Shown piece by piece: positions 22,494 through 34,772 of a stretch of 64,000 nucleotides of DNA. This stretch comes from Myrica gale (lineage: Eukaryota; Streptophyta; Magnoliopsida; Fagales; Myricaceae). Position numbers and translations under genes: made by a program. How positions within the stretch are numbered: position 1 is the first letter of the stretch; each line of letters starts with the position of its first letter. The stretch covers positions 15,387,001 through 15,451,000 of the forward strand of contig OZ005609.1 of the NCBI GenBank assembly GCA_963930655.1. The letters run 5' to 3'. The notes below the pieces were generated by a model. It searched no databases. It was not told where the DNA came from and saw only the letters and a list, made by a program, of their open reading frames with translations.

Positions 22494-23640
22494 TAAGTCA
22501 AGGAACCCGTGAATGAAGCCTTAGAGAGAGAAAAAAAATAATTTTGCAAAAATCACATGAATATCTCCTACAACAGAAACAACTGGATTCGCTAGGAAAG
22601 AATATGTTCATTCAAATTTAATGAAGAACATATATGGGACAAATTTCTCCCAGCAACATTCAATTGTCCAAAATCACTGCCAAGATATTAGACTTGAAAA
22701 AAATGAGAATCACCAACTACATTTTCCTGTCTTTGGTCTTATATCAAACCGAAAAAGGACACAAGTAAGATCTTTATATTTGGATGAACATATCCCAATA
22801 ATACACAACGCGCATAAAATTTATGGAGATAAGAGTCAATTGAACAGGAAGATGGAAACATTGATGCAACGAGACTTTTATAACCCCTTGGTTGTGAGTT
22901 TCATTGACAGTGACAGAGCTAGGGTACATGGAGCAGAAGTGATGTGCCAGAACCCCATCTTTCAGAGTCGATGCCGAGTTTGAGGGCTCTGCAAAGCCTC
23001 GGGGCTCTTTACCATCGATTAGTTAAAAATTGCCAATATTTTCCTCTTTCTTCAACCGAAAGGAAAATAAAATTAGTTGGCCCATAAACAAGTGCCTACT
23101 CTAATCTAAATATGGCAATATCGATTCAAACAGCAGCACTGCCTAAATCGAAAACCTTGAAGAAACCATTTACGAAAAGAAAGAATAAACAAGAAAAGTA
23201 GATAAGAAACCCTAAAACCGCAATTGCACAATCTAAATACCTGACACCGGGAAGAATTTTGGTAGCGATCGCTTCAGGGTTGAGACCAAGGAAAATCTTC
23301 GTACTTTTCCAATCACAGATAGGTCTCAAAATCACATTGGCAATGGCAATGAACTTGGAAGAAAGATGAAAGAGAGAGAAAAAGAAAAAGGGGAGAAGAG
23401 AAGAGAAGAGAAAAGTGAGCTACTGGCAAGGAGAATAATTTGAAAAAGGCAATGGGAGCGGGAGCAAGAAGACTTAATGTTAAATGAAAGCCGCGAAAGT
23501 GGATTTAATTTTTGACTTTTAGTAATAACACATTTTTACTTTTCATAGCAGAAATAAGCCGGTTGCTCTGCTTTGTACCTTTAAAGACCAAGACAAGGAT
23601 TTGGTCACTGAAGGCTGATTTTTTAGCGACGAAACAGGAG
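22494..23640. other. Unassigned DNA before the TNP2 remnant
   Basis: No gene I can support. An ORF at 22621-22983 (+) of 120 codons is unrecognised. On the - strand, a CT-rich leader and an open segment ending in a GT donor near 23240-23400 look like a first exon, but no ATG precedes it in frame. Confidence 0.35.
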
Positions 23641-25410
23641 GAGTTGGTGGTTATTGCTTGATTGTCTTGGAGCATGAAGTGAACAGGACAAATGAGAATT
23701 CGTTTTCTAAAGATGCTGACACGGTAGAAGATGTCGACGAGATGGAAGAGCTTTTTGATGATGTTTATACGGACACATTTTTTTACCATGATAATGAAGT
23801 GCCCCACCAACTATTGGGGGATGTTCAACGACCATTTTATCCAACCTGTCCAAACTTGTTGAAGTTGTCATTATTAGTTAAATTGCTACACATTAAAACT
23901 ATAAACAACTAGAGTACCAAATCCTTCGACATGTTCATTCTTTTGTTGAGAGATGCATTTGAGTCAGTGGGAATAGAATTGCCCAAGTCCTTATACGAGA
24001 CAAAGAAGATTAGGAAAGGTTTGGGTTTTAGTTATGAGAAAATAAATGCATGCAAGAATGATTGTGTGCTTTTTTGGAAGGAAAATACAAATATACAAGA
24101 ATGTCCCATGTGCAATAAGTCCAGATGGTCATCAGATGCTGGTAAATCCAAAAAAGTTCCAAATAAGGTTTTACGGTATTTTCCACTGAAGCTAAGGTTG
24201 CAGAGGTTATTTATGTCAAAAAAAGTCCCATGTGCAATGAGTCCAGATGGTCATCACGATTGGTTTTTCCAAGAAATGCGAAATGTTTGGTTGGGACTTA
24301 CAAGTGATGTATATACCATTTGAGAATGAGTTTATCTTATAGTGTATGGCCAGTAGTTCTCATGCCATTTAATCTGCCTCTGTGGAAATGTATGAGGAGT
24401 TTGTACTTTATGATGACCTTACTTATTCCCGATCCTAAGACACCTAGAAACAACATTGACATGTATATCTGACCTTTAGTTGAGGAGTTAAAGGAATTGT
24501 GAGAATTTTGTGTAGAAACATATGATGCATACGTGGGTCAAACATTTCCATGCACGCAACATTACTATGGATTATCAACGAATTTTCTGCTTATGCAAAT
24601 CTCTTTGGTTGGAGCACTGAAGGTAAATTGGCTTGTCCAACATGCAATAAATTTACATCATCTGTCTGGTTGAAATATCTAAGGTTAGTATGCTTATTTA
24701 TCTTATTTTTTTTTTGCAAAAATGATTTTATAATCATATGCGCTTATTTCTTTTTCTTTTTATAATTAGTGACCATTACGAGGAAATCAAGAAACATCAC
24801 CCAACTCAAGTAGATGGTAGGCACGAAGTGGAGTTTCCAAGGTAGTTCAAAAGACGGGTAATTTTTGCGAGTCTAAAGCTTTTGCATCAACTTGTATGCG
24901 AATTCTTTTACAATTAATCTTGAAGCTATATTTTTGCAATTTATACAGATTAGGGATCTTCAAATGACATTTCTAGCCAATGTGTCTCATGAGTTATATG
25001 CCCTAGCATGTGGTGCTGATCAAAATGTTCACTCATTCTATGGTTGTATCATGAATGGTATTAGGTTCCATACAAAGCACGGGGAACAATACCAGCAAAC
25101 ACAATTTTGGGGTGGTTGTGGAGGGTGACAGAACTCTGAAATTGTTGACTTCTATGGTGTCGTGAAGGACATATTAGAAATACATTATTTGGGAGGGGCG
25201 CAATGTGCATATCTTTAATTGTGATTGGTGGGACATGCGTCATAAAACTAAGGGAGCGAAAGTTGATGAGCACTTTATATGTGTGAATGCATCATATAAA
25301 TGGTATGAAGATGACCCTTTCATTCTAGTGACTCAGGCAAAGCAAATTTTTTTTTATCTAAATGATACAAATTACGTGGGAGTTGGAGAGTTATGCTGAA
25401 GATTACCACA
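23640..25410 (+). pseudogene. CACTA TNP2-type transposase remnant
   Basis: Decayed En/Spm transposase. N-terminal acidic region and PFYPTCPNLLKLSLLVKL (23820-23890), then Transposase_21 blocks: GLGFSYEKINACKNDC and NIQECPMCNKSRW, KVPNKVLRYFPLKLRLQRLF (23930-24225), WPVVLMPFNLPLWKCM and LLIPDPKTPRNNIDMY (about 24340-24470), FSAYANLFGWSTEGKLACPTC (24590-24650). After an intron-like gap come HPTQVDGRHEVEFPR (a Trp codon is now TAG) and a DUF4216-like tail (YALACGADQNVHSFYGCIMNG, EHFICVNASYKWYEDDPF, 24980-25400). The DUF4218 part expected in between is missing. Several stops and frameshifts mean no working enzyme. Confidence 0.85.
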
Positions 25411-25509
25411 AGGAATTTCTAGCTGCTGCAAACTCTACTTAAGTCGTAGACGCATAATTAAACTTTAATAGTTATAAATATTATGCAGACATGCTGAAAA
25501 TAATATATA

Positions 25510-25835
25510 GGGTTAAATACACTTTGCACCCGGATATTTTATTTTTGAGATATTCGATCCCTTATCTTCGATATTTCTACAATGTGGACCCTATACCCGA
25601 TTTGACAGTCTAAATTGATGGATTTAGTCAACACTCGAGAGGCATGACGAGCCAGTCGACTGCTACAAAAGTAACTTGAAGCGGTCGACCGGTTCACGTG
25701 TTGACGAAATTCGTCAATTTAGACGGCCACATTGCAAAAATATTGAAGATAAGGGGTCCAATATTTCAAAAATAAAATATTGGGGTGCAAAGTGTAAATG
25801 ACCCCAAAGATAAGGGGACAAAATGTATTTAACCC
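25510..25835. mobile_element. MULE-type MITE
   Basis: 326 bp between inverted ends GGGTTAAATACACTTTG and its near-complement ATGTATTTAACCC, flanked by the 9-bp duplication TAATATATA (25501-25509 and 25836-25844). The 9-bp size points to Mutator-like transposition. The left ~200 bp and right ~150 bp can pair over long stretches. No ORF. Confidence 0.9.
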
Positions 25836-25844
25836 TAATATATA

Positions 25845-27000
25845 AGTCTAATAGGAATTAGTGGTAGTAATGGTGGATGGTTGATGTGGCTATGTGGTAA
25901 GTTTTGTCAATAACGTGGGTGTCTCACATTTTCATTGGGAATGGCTTTTGTTTATTCAAGAAAATTCCGTTTCTCTTTTGTAATCTCTTTTTGGATGGCA
26001 TCTTCTATACTCTTTGTTGAAATGTTGAATCAAATTTCGGGTTAAAATTTTATTTTCCAGGATCCTTCCGTTATGGGCCTGTGGAGTGATGTTTGTATTG
26101 CTCTGACTTGGACTCCCAGAAATTTTAATGTTCCAATGGATTCTACTTTATTTTTTACATTTATGATTACTATGCTGAAATTTCTTTCAGGATGCACAGT
26201 AAGTGCATATTATGGTATATGTGCTAGATTTCTTTGTTACCTCTCATATTCAATTTTGATTTTGGTCAGAAATCATTAAATTGTTACTCTGAAACCTATA
26301 GTGCCTTTTCGGATATCTATGGTGAGCTGTTGATGGGATGATATTGGTTTTGTTTCTTAAGTTGGCTAAGTTTCATATTTAAGTATCAATGGTAGTATTT
26401 TTGTGCAGATAAACTAGTGCAGGGTTGTGGTCACGAAATGAGTCAGAATCATCATATTGGATGTTCCTGAAATGAAAGTTGTGATCGAGAAAGTATAAAG
26501 TGCAAATGTGGATGGAGATGGACTGACATTTTTAGCTGCAAAGTTCTGGATACATTGGATTGGATTCGGTGGTAGAAGGGGCAAAATAGCATGGAAAATT
26601 CTGGAAAGCTGACAATGAACATGTTGAGAATTAATAAGAACCTTCGTTGAGTAGTCAAATCTCTAAGCCATCAGTGGATGATGCAGTCATCAAAGTTCAT
26701 GAAGAGGAGCGACATAGTATTTTCCCTTATCTGCCAGAGCAACCCTTAAAGCAACAGTGTTTCACTTCGGTAAAAAGTGGTACAAACGGCTACTCTTCAT
26801 TTGGAAACATGCAATGCATATTGTTACTAGTTTCTGGAAGCTGTGGGTGAGTAAATCAAAAGCAAATATGTTTATGTAGATTTAGATTAATACGCTATCA
26901 TACCCTGAGCTTTTAACATCACATGCATATGGTTTATAATATCGTGTGTATGATTAGTAGTACGTTTAGGGGATACTTAATGACTAAGAGAGATTATTTA
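25845..27000. other. Unassigned DNA with one copy of a segmental repeat
   Basis: About 25960-26105 shares most of its sequence with about 29590-29705 (GGATGGCATCTTCTATACTC and TTATGGGCCTGTGGAGTGATG are common). An ORF at 26647-26850 is unrecognised. No gene is called. Confidence 0.4.
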
Positions 27001-27670
27001 GTACTTGAGATACTAAGTTCGAAACCTTGCTTCGGACATGATTTAATGATAATTGGAGTTCACATGCAACTGAGTTATTGTTGAGGAAGTTGAGGAGCAC
27101 GTATTGGATCAATTTAATTTTGTAAGCTCGTCGGTCGTTTTAGTCACAAAACCTTGATTAGGACATGATTTAGTGTGATTTGGAATGCCCGTGCAACTAG
27201 GTTGTTGTTCAGAATGTTGAGGAGCTCGTATTAGATCAATAATTTTTTTTAAGCAAGTAGGATGTTTTTGTCTCGAAAATCAAACCATATGATTTTTATT
27301 CTTTTAACATGTTGAGGGATCATCCACGAGGTTATGGTTCAAATTTAGAGACTTTTTATGTTTCGGAGGCAAGTATGACGTTTTTTTGGAAGTAAGTAGG
27401 TTGATTAGTGAACATCGTTGGAATTTTGAGAAGATTAGTGAAACTTAGAGAAAAATTGTGTATAGATTTGAATTGTGGATAGAGATGAATTGAGAAGAGA
27501 TGAATTGTGGATAGAGATAAATTGTGGATAGAGATGACTTGTGGATAGAGATAAAATTGTGGACAGAGATGACACCTAGGAAGCACGACAAATCAAAGCT
27601 AGAAGCACGACAAATCAATGCAAGAAGCACGACAAATCGATGCAAGAAGCACGACACAAACCTAGGAAGC
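27000..27670. repeat. Cluster of short tandem repeats
   Basis: Three different arrays in a row: a roughly 125-bp unit seen twice (27000-27250, with GGACATGATTTA and GTTGAGGAGC), a roughly 20-bp unit around TTGTGGATAGAGATGA (27470-27560), and a 23-bp unit with AAGCACGACAAATC (27573-27670, four to five copies). Confidence 0.75.
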
Positions 27671-27689
27671 ACGAAGTGTCGACCACAGG

Positions 27690-29460
27690 TGAACCTAGGC
27701 GGCGACTAATCAAACCTATAAGGAGAATTTCGGCCATAGCCTTGTCATGCAGCTGCTGTAGGTTGCTAGGTGTCAAGAGGAGAGAAATGTAGCCTAGTGA
27801 CTCACCAAAGCTAGCCTTGCTAGGCTGGACACGTGTCGAAATGCAACTGGCTGTGTTTTCCTATATATATAGGGGTGGATTTCGACCTTTGAAGAGTACA
27901 CCATTCAATTTGAATTTTGGTGTGTTAAATCTTGAGAGCAAGAGTGAAGTGAAGTGAGAGAAAGAGGAGGAAAAAGATTAGTGTAGATTCAGCTTCATTA
28001 AAGGTAAAGTTTAGTTGGTTATCTTTGATTTCGATTCAAGTTTTCAAGATGATTATTGTGAATCTCCTATATTTCTTATTCTAAACATCTCTTGATGTTA
28101 TTAGTGTTGTTCTATTCTTCCTATTGTTCTTGATGTTCTTGGTGTTCTTGACAAAGAACAACTTCGTCTTTTCGAAAAAGTACCATTGTCAAAGTTCGAT
28201 TCGTTTTCAAAGTGTTTTTCTACTTTGATCCGTTTCTTTTCAAAATTTCTTCCAAAATTTGTTTTTCAAAGCTTGAACATATTTCTCTTGAAATATTCCT
28301 TCTGATTTCAATACTTTTTATGTCAAAATGAGTATTTTCTACGTGGTGATTAAGCCAGTTTTTAATCGAGAAATCAAAGTGTTATTTTTGTCTTTATAAC
28401 ACTTTCCTTTGAGAACTGTTTTATAATGTTGTGATGATGGAAACGAGTTAAGGTGTTGCATATTATAAATGAGATGTATGAGCGTTGAAATGAGACATGC
28501 ACACTTAACTTGTACGTTGGAAAGGAATATTTGATGTTCAAATGTGGTTAAGGTGTTGTATATCACGAATGATATGTATGGGCGTTGACATGAGACATGC
28601 ATACTTAACGCATACTTTGAAGATGTGATAGTACTGTGCACAAGAGAATGCGTTCACTTGTTGTGACATTTTGGCCTCTTCGTCTTACACGGAAAGATCC
28701 TTTGTTAGGATAACTCACTCTGGGAGTTTGAGGTCGTATTGTGCTCTAGGAGTACTGCTGCAAAGATACGGAAGGTTACTTGTAACCCGTCACTCTGGCC
28801 AAGTGATTCACTCTGGAAGTGAGAGTAGTGGTGATTGAGAATGGAAAAAGGAAAAGATCATTTTTGAGAAAATTGAGTCTTTTTATTTACTTTTTTATTC
28901 TGTTGAGATTCCATTGTTGAACAGGTTTCTTCAATATCTTGTTCTTGTTTCTGCTATTCTGTTGTACTAACCGCTGGCTTTACTTAGTCATTTGGACTCA
29001 CCGTTGTTTGTTAAATTCTTTTAGCAGATGTGTCTGAAATATGTTTAGGTGAGTTTAAGAAGGTCATATAACATGGATGGACCATTCTGGTGTTATCATT
29101 TCGTGTCTATGTCACTACTGATTTAGATGTTCTGATGGAAGACCGAGGTCATAGGTGGATTACCCCAAACTCGAATGACTATGTCAGCATGTGCAACAAA
29201 CTTAAGTGATTCTGATGGCAAGGAGTAGAGGTTTTATGTTTTTCCGCTGTAATGTTCTTTTTGTACTGTAGTATGTACATTATACAAAGTGTGTTCTCTT
29301 TTGTAATACTTCGGTATTAATAAAAGGTTCTACTTACGTTTTGCTTAGAATCCTGTTGCTTTAACGATCCTCCCACTGGTCGTAACCTCAGTCTAATAGC
29401 GGCGTCCATTACTATAAGACAACGCTTGAGGTTTTCACGGTCCGGGCTATTACATACGCA
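27690..29460 (+). mobile_element. LTR-like segment, boundaries uncertain
   Basis: A promoter-like TATATATATAGGGG at about 27860-27877, followed far downstream by AATAAAA (about 29320) and a GGTCCGGGCTATTACA end (29440-29458) of the kind seen at plant gypsy LTR ends. A 100-bp unit (TTAAGGTGTTG ... GAGACATGCA ... CTTAAC) is repeated at 28450 and 28550. No target duplication or partner LTR was found. Confidence 0.4.
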
Positions 29461-32400
29461 ATAAAATAGTCGATCCATCTTTTCATCTTCACTTGTAGCT
29501 ATTGCATCCATCTTGTCATGATCAAAACTTTATCGCCTATTTCATCTTCACTTGGCTTTGTTAGAACTTTGGAAGTGGGAATGCAAGCAAAACTTTTTGG
29601 ATGGCATATTCTATACTCTGTTGAAATGTTGAATCGCGCGAATTTCTGGTTGAAATTTCTTTTTCAAGGATACTTTCGTTATGGGCCTGTGGAGTGATGT
29701 TTGTATTGTTCAAGACTCAAGTTCTTTGCAGGATTTGAGGTAATGAAAGGGATGTAAAATGCTTGTTGAGAAAGTTATAATTATAGGCACGCATTACCCC
29801 ATGGTGTAGACGCGATTCTATATATATATATATATGGAGATTCATATATGTAGATATTGGTTCTCTCAATGCGCGGTATGTATGTGCTATGAGATGCATC
29901 CAAAGAGTGAGACCCTGATTATTCGATAATTAATTGTACTGAGATATCCTTAATTACTGAGTTTCATTTCGAAAGATTTCACAAACATTTTCTTGCCTGT
30001 GTGATATATAGGGAGTTTAGAGTTGCAAACACTAGATTGATTGGCAGTAGCACTTACCCAAATACAAAAAAAAAAATTGGAGTTAGGTTTTCTTTGGGGC
30101 GATGGAAAAAAAGATCATGCTAGCTATAGGTCCTACTGTCTCTGTATTCGTGGCCACTTTCATAAAAGGCTTATTCATTAGTTCATAATTTTCTTTAAGC
30201 CTAAATTAGGTTCTTTTCTTTGTTATCATTCTGCACGCTGCAGCTCGAAGACGCAATTTCTCCAATATTGCTGGCACATCAACCAACCAATTACTTACAG
30301 CTTGAAAAGAGATCATTGGTACATTTGTGGAGAAGTAATTGGCGGACAAGAAATTAAGCTCTTCCACTTTGGAGAGAGCGAGGATGACTTTTTTTCCCTT
30401 TCATTTTTTCATAACTTAATAGAGAAAAACAATGCTACATACTGGAATTACAAATTACAAATTACAAATGTGAAGAAAAATTGTACACAAGAATGAAGAG
30501 AAAAGGCAGTACAAAATGAATGATTACCAACTCCCATATTAGAAGGGGCAACTGTGAACTAAAATTGACAAATCATTCCAAAACAACCAAAGAAGCGTGG
30601 ATATATCAAAAAATTAGTTGCCCTAGACAATAATTCTCACCAATGGTCTTGCAATTCTCCTCGAAACCTGCCCCCAATTTCTCAACGTATTTAGGACCCA
30701 AGTCAAGTGGACTGATGTGAACTGGTGGAGAAGTAACAGCTTTATAAATTATATTCTCGTATTCTAATCAAGTATGTGAAGCATGCTACGTTTATGATGC
30801 ATGTTTCAATATTACCCTCTTTCCTCTGTCTTTTCTAAGCACCCTCTTTCTGTTTCTGAAAGGACTAGAAAGGAGCAAATAGAATGTCGACTGAAAGCTG
30901 TATTCCATTTCAGCTACACTGTAGTTTGATATTGTTTATGAGAATCCAGTGAATGATGAACAAGAGGGTATATATGGGGTCAAGGGCATATGTCCTTTTA
31001 GTTTAACTTGTTTTGATGTGTCATTTTCAAGAACTCCTAATGGTGGACCGGAGTTATGTTTGGGTAGTTTAACTTGTAGATTTTTTACCTGCTGTAGAAA
31101 ACAAAATGGAGAAAACACTGCATTATTCAGAGTTTGCAGAGTTTTGAGACGAACAAAGTTTTCGTTATTTTTTCTAACGTTGATTTATCTATTACCAGTC
31201 CTAATCTAGTAAAATCTTTCAACATTTTAATCTCACAGTTTCGTCGGGAAAATTCCATGTAACGTTGCAAAAAGCATTCCTTTGTTGCCCATGTTCTCTC
31301 TCTGTTTCACACTCTTTTGAATGCTTTTGTCGGGTTATATGTATTGATGCAAAGGTTAGATTTCACCACCTCTATCTACCCAACTAGTCCTATTTTATTT
31401 AAGAAATCCAACCTGGAAACTGTATCTCCCCCAGAAAACCCTCTATCTCCAAGCCCCTTTACTAGGTTGGGCAAGCTTGGATGCCCCTACTCCCAACAAG
31501 TTGATGGTTGGGCAAGCTTGAAATCATGAGGGCCTTTATGGCTTGGGGCAGGCATGATTTCGACAGGAATGAGACATGACCACCTGTTGCTCAAAAGAGT
31601 TTCTGGAGGGCCTTTATGGCTTGGGATTGGCATGTATTCGATAGGAATGAAACATGACCTACCTGTTACTTGTAGACTTGGGAACGTGTTCGGAATCGGA
31701 CGGGAAGTGGTGAACCCCTATACGCCCATACCCCCCGAACACAGCTACACTATACTGCGACGATGGCTCCATACCCTAGGGAACGGGTATTGGGAGCGGG
31801 AACGATACGCTTTGGTTACCTTACCGGCGAACGCTTCAAAAGGCGACCAGCTTTCAATACTAGTTGTTCCGTTACGCTGCTATTTTTCCAATATCATTGA
31901 ATAGCATGGCCTGGGGCTAAGGTAACTCAAGTGGGAGAGCCGTGTTATGGGTGACCTTATTGCATGGTTCAGAGAGCACTTGTGTATGTGATGCAAGTGA
32001 ACGTGTACGAAAAAGCTGTCGTAAAGTTTCGTTGTTCGACGAGCATAATTTAGAGAAGAGTGGTGGACTAATAAAATGTACGCTTTTATTCTTATATATA
32101 TATATTCAGTTGTATTTGGTATTGTATTTACTATCTAATTGTGTAGTGTGGAGTCATATTTTGGAATTATAAACGATATTGTGTAGTGGAGATTGTATTC
32201 CCTTGGGCAATGAAAACTATCACGTAAAAATCAGTGAGAAGCAGTTAGTAAAATTGCGGGTTTAAGTTGTATTCTCACATTTGCTGAATTTTTCCATTTT
32301 TTTCTTGTAATAAAATAATGCTTGGCTCTGTTTCTCGTTAAGCATATGAAGCTTCTGAAGCAATTCCTTTGATTCATAGAGTGAAGGTTAGGTTGCCTTT

Positions 32401-32860
32401 GTCTTAGGTTACATTTTTATCACTTCTCTACAACAAATTATTTATTTGAATAATAGATGGATGAACTCTAGTTTGGCAACAAGTTGCATTTTGAAATTTA
32501 CTGGTTTCATAGATTTGGAGGAATGACCTTTAGACTACACAACTTATGAGTTTACGTAGACGATTTCCATGCTTATATGTTTGTTGCTTCCTCAAGTTTA
32601 CAATACTTCTTTTCCACCCCCTTATGCTGTATGGTCTATCATATAGTGACATCTTACACCTGCTCTAGCGGATGATTGCATCTCTACTCTTCACATATCA
32701 GGATCAACAACATTATCTGATCGCCCAATAAACGTAACATTAATTGCCCCAAGCAACATTCTTCTTTTTTCTGATATTGTACTTGTCTTTGCCAATGGTA
32801 ACTAACTAGCACAACATTTGTTTTTTCATGAACGAATACGTTAAAAAAACACATAATATA
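29461..32860. other. Unassigned DNA
   Basis: Contains the second copy of the segmental repeat (29590-29705), a TA microsatellite (about 29818-29834), a 78-bp tandem duplication (31528-31605 and 31606-31676, GAGGGCCTTTATGGCTTGGG), and a GC-richer stretch 31680-31910 that is open in one frame but unrecognised. No gene can be supported. Confidence 0.4.
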
Positions 32861-33102
32861 AGATGGGCAAAAAACTCAAGGGCGGGGACGATTCATAGCA
32901 ATGCAAACTTCCATGTCCAGGGGAGAAGCAAATTGAGGCCAGTCTGCTAAACTCTGGCTGCAAGATAACTTGCTAGTAGGTTATGATGACTCAACACAGC
33001 CTCCAGATGATGTCATGCAAGAGTTTGAAGAAAGTCTTGATATGCCACATATGTTTAACAGTGGAGCAGGTAGCTTGGGATTGATTTTTTTCTCTATGCA
33101 TC

Positions 33103-34772
33103 TGTGAGACCCCGTATTTCATTTTTGCTATCTTTCTATGTATTTGTTTTTGATTTAACTCAAGGGGCCATATTTTTGGCCAATGTATGACTTAAATTTA
33201 ATACTTATGGTTTTTCGTTTTATTATCATTGTGAAATTTTATTTGTGCAATTCTATTATTTTCCTAAGAGCCGAATTTTTCAAGGTAGATTTCTTTTATG
33301 AGTTAATTTTTCCATTTGCTTATTATTATGCTACCATGATTTACGAAATTAATACCAAGAATAAATGAAGAGAATTTTATTTCTTATTATTGTCGAAATT
33401 CTCTAAGTAAAATTCATTACATAATAATCTATAGTTATGAAATTCTAAGTTGAACATATAAATTATTTTATGTCCTTGATTAGGTAACCTTAATCTCCAT
33501 TAGGTAGTCTTAAGCATCATTAGAAGAATTAAGTGATAAGTTGGTAGGTTTATAGGATAGCTTGATAAAGAACTAAAAGATAAGTTAGTGTGCTTATAAT
33601 TGAGATAAGCTAGTGTGTTTATAATGGAAATAAGTTAGAGTGTTTATAATAGAGATAGGTTGATATGCTTGTAATGGTGATAAGCTAGTGTGCTTATAGT
33701 GGAGATAGGATAATGTGCCTATAAAGTAGACCATGTGATAAGAGATTAATAAAATGAAAAAGTAGAAATCAAAGTCAAGGGAGGAGTTTATGTGAAAGGA
33801 AAAGAGCAAATTTGAATTGGCTTTTGGGTGATTCACGTGAATGGCTAAGAAGGAGATAAGGAACTAAATACAAGTAAAGGAGATAAGACAAATAACATAT
33901 CAACCGGCCATTCCACCCAATGAGCTTAGGCGATACAAACAAAGTTGCTTTTCTCCTTTTCTCATGTTTTAGGTTAGGTTCAAGGCACCCATACCGAAGG
34001 ACGAATGCGAGAAGGAGGGGTGAACCCTAGAGGTAAGTGTAACCACACTGAAGGACGAATGCGAGAAGGTGTGGACCTCCAAGGGTTGTGTCTAGCCACT
34101 GAAGGACGAATGCGAGAAGGTGGGCTAGCTCGACCAAATGAAATTTCGCCAAGGGAAAGGGAGACGGTTCCGATGGGAACGCATAACCCTGACTCCAGGG
34201 GTTAAATGGAGCGTATGTAGCCCACAAGTTAAGGAAGAAAAAAATACTTTCCAAGGACCATGTGTCGTTTTCAAGTTCCAGAGCATGCTTTTCAAGATCA
34301 AGATTGTTACAAGTGAAAGCATTAAACATGCATGTGCATATACAAGCATTAAACATGCATGTGCATCAAGCTTTATGTTTATCCATGATATTCATGTTCA
34401 AGTCATAAAACTCATGTTTACAAGTTTACGTTTTCCCTTACTGAGTCTTTTGACTCACTGTTTTCAAAATGTATCATTCCAGATGTTTCAGGCGAAGGAA
34501 GTCAGGAAGACTATCTGTCTTAAGAGAGAAGACGTTATGTATTTTGTTGTGGTGACTGTTGACTGTTGTGGTCTGTCACTTAGGTTATGTAACTCCATGT
34601 GTTATGTAATTAAGTTACTACTACCTAATATGGAAGATAAGTTATGATGAGTTTTGGCCCGTCTCTCTCACAATTCTATTCCGCTGTATGTACGATTAAG
34701 CTCGCTGGGGCTTTCTCTCAGGATTGCTCACGGCTGTCATTGTCCCTGCGGGATTGGGTTCGGGGCGTGACA
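33103..34772 (+). mobile_element. Chromovirus-like LTR, probably solo (copy A)
   Basis: About 1670 bp from TGTGAGACCCCG to GGGGCGTGACA. Inside are three or four units of GGACGAATGCGAGAAGG (33990-34120) and the hairpin TGAGTCTTTTGACTCA (34442-34457), both shared with the LTRs at 37750 and 62269. No internal region follows it, hence solo. Five-base flanks GCATC and AATCT do not match, so the exact ends or the mechanism are uncertain. Confidence 0.7.
34442..34457. repeat. TGAGTC hairpin in LTR copy A
   Basis: TGAGTC TTTT GACTCA, a perfect 6-bp stem. Each arm is also a bZIP-like half (TGACTCA). The same structure recurs at 38077-38093 and 62745-62760. Confidence 0.8.

Noticed and set aside
22621-22983. 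120-codon ORF
   Set aside because: No family resemblance, no repeat of it elsewhere in the window, and no flanking gene signals.
23126-23335. 69-codon ORF on - resembling a first exon
   Set aside because: It opens with GTG, has no in-frame ATG, and no second exon could be found.
31554-31904. 116-codon ORF
   Set aside because: It starts inside a tandem duplication and has no recognised motif; kept only as an observation.
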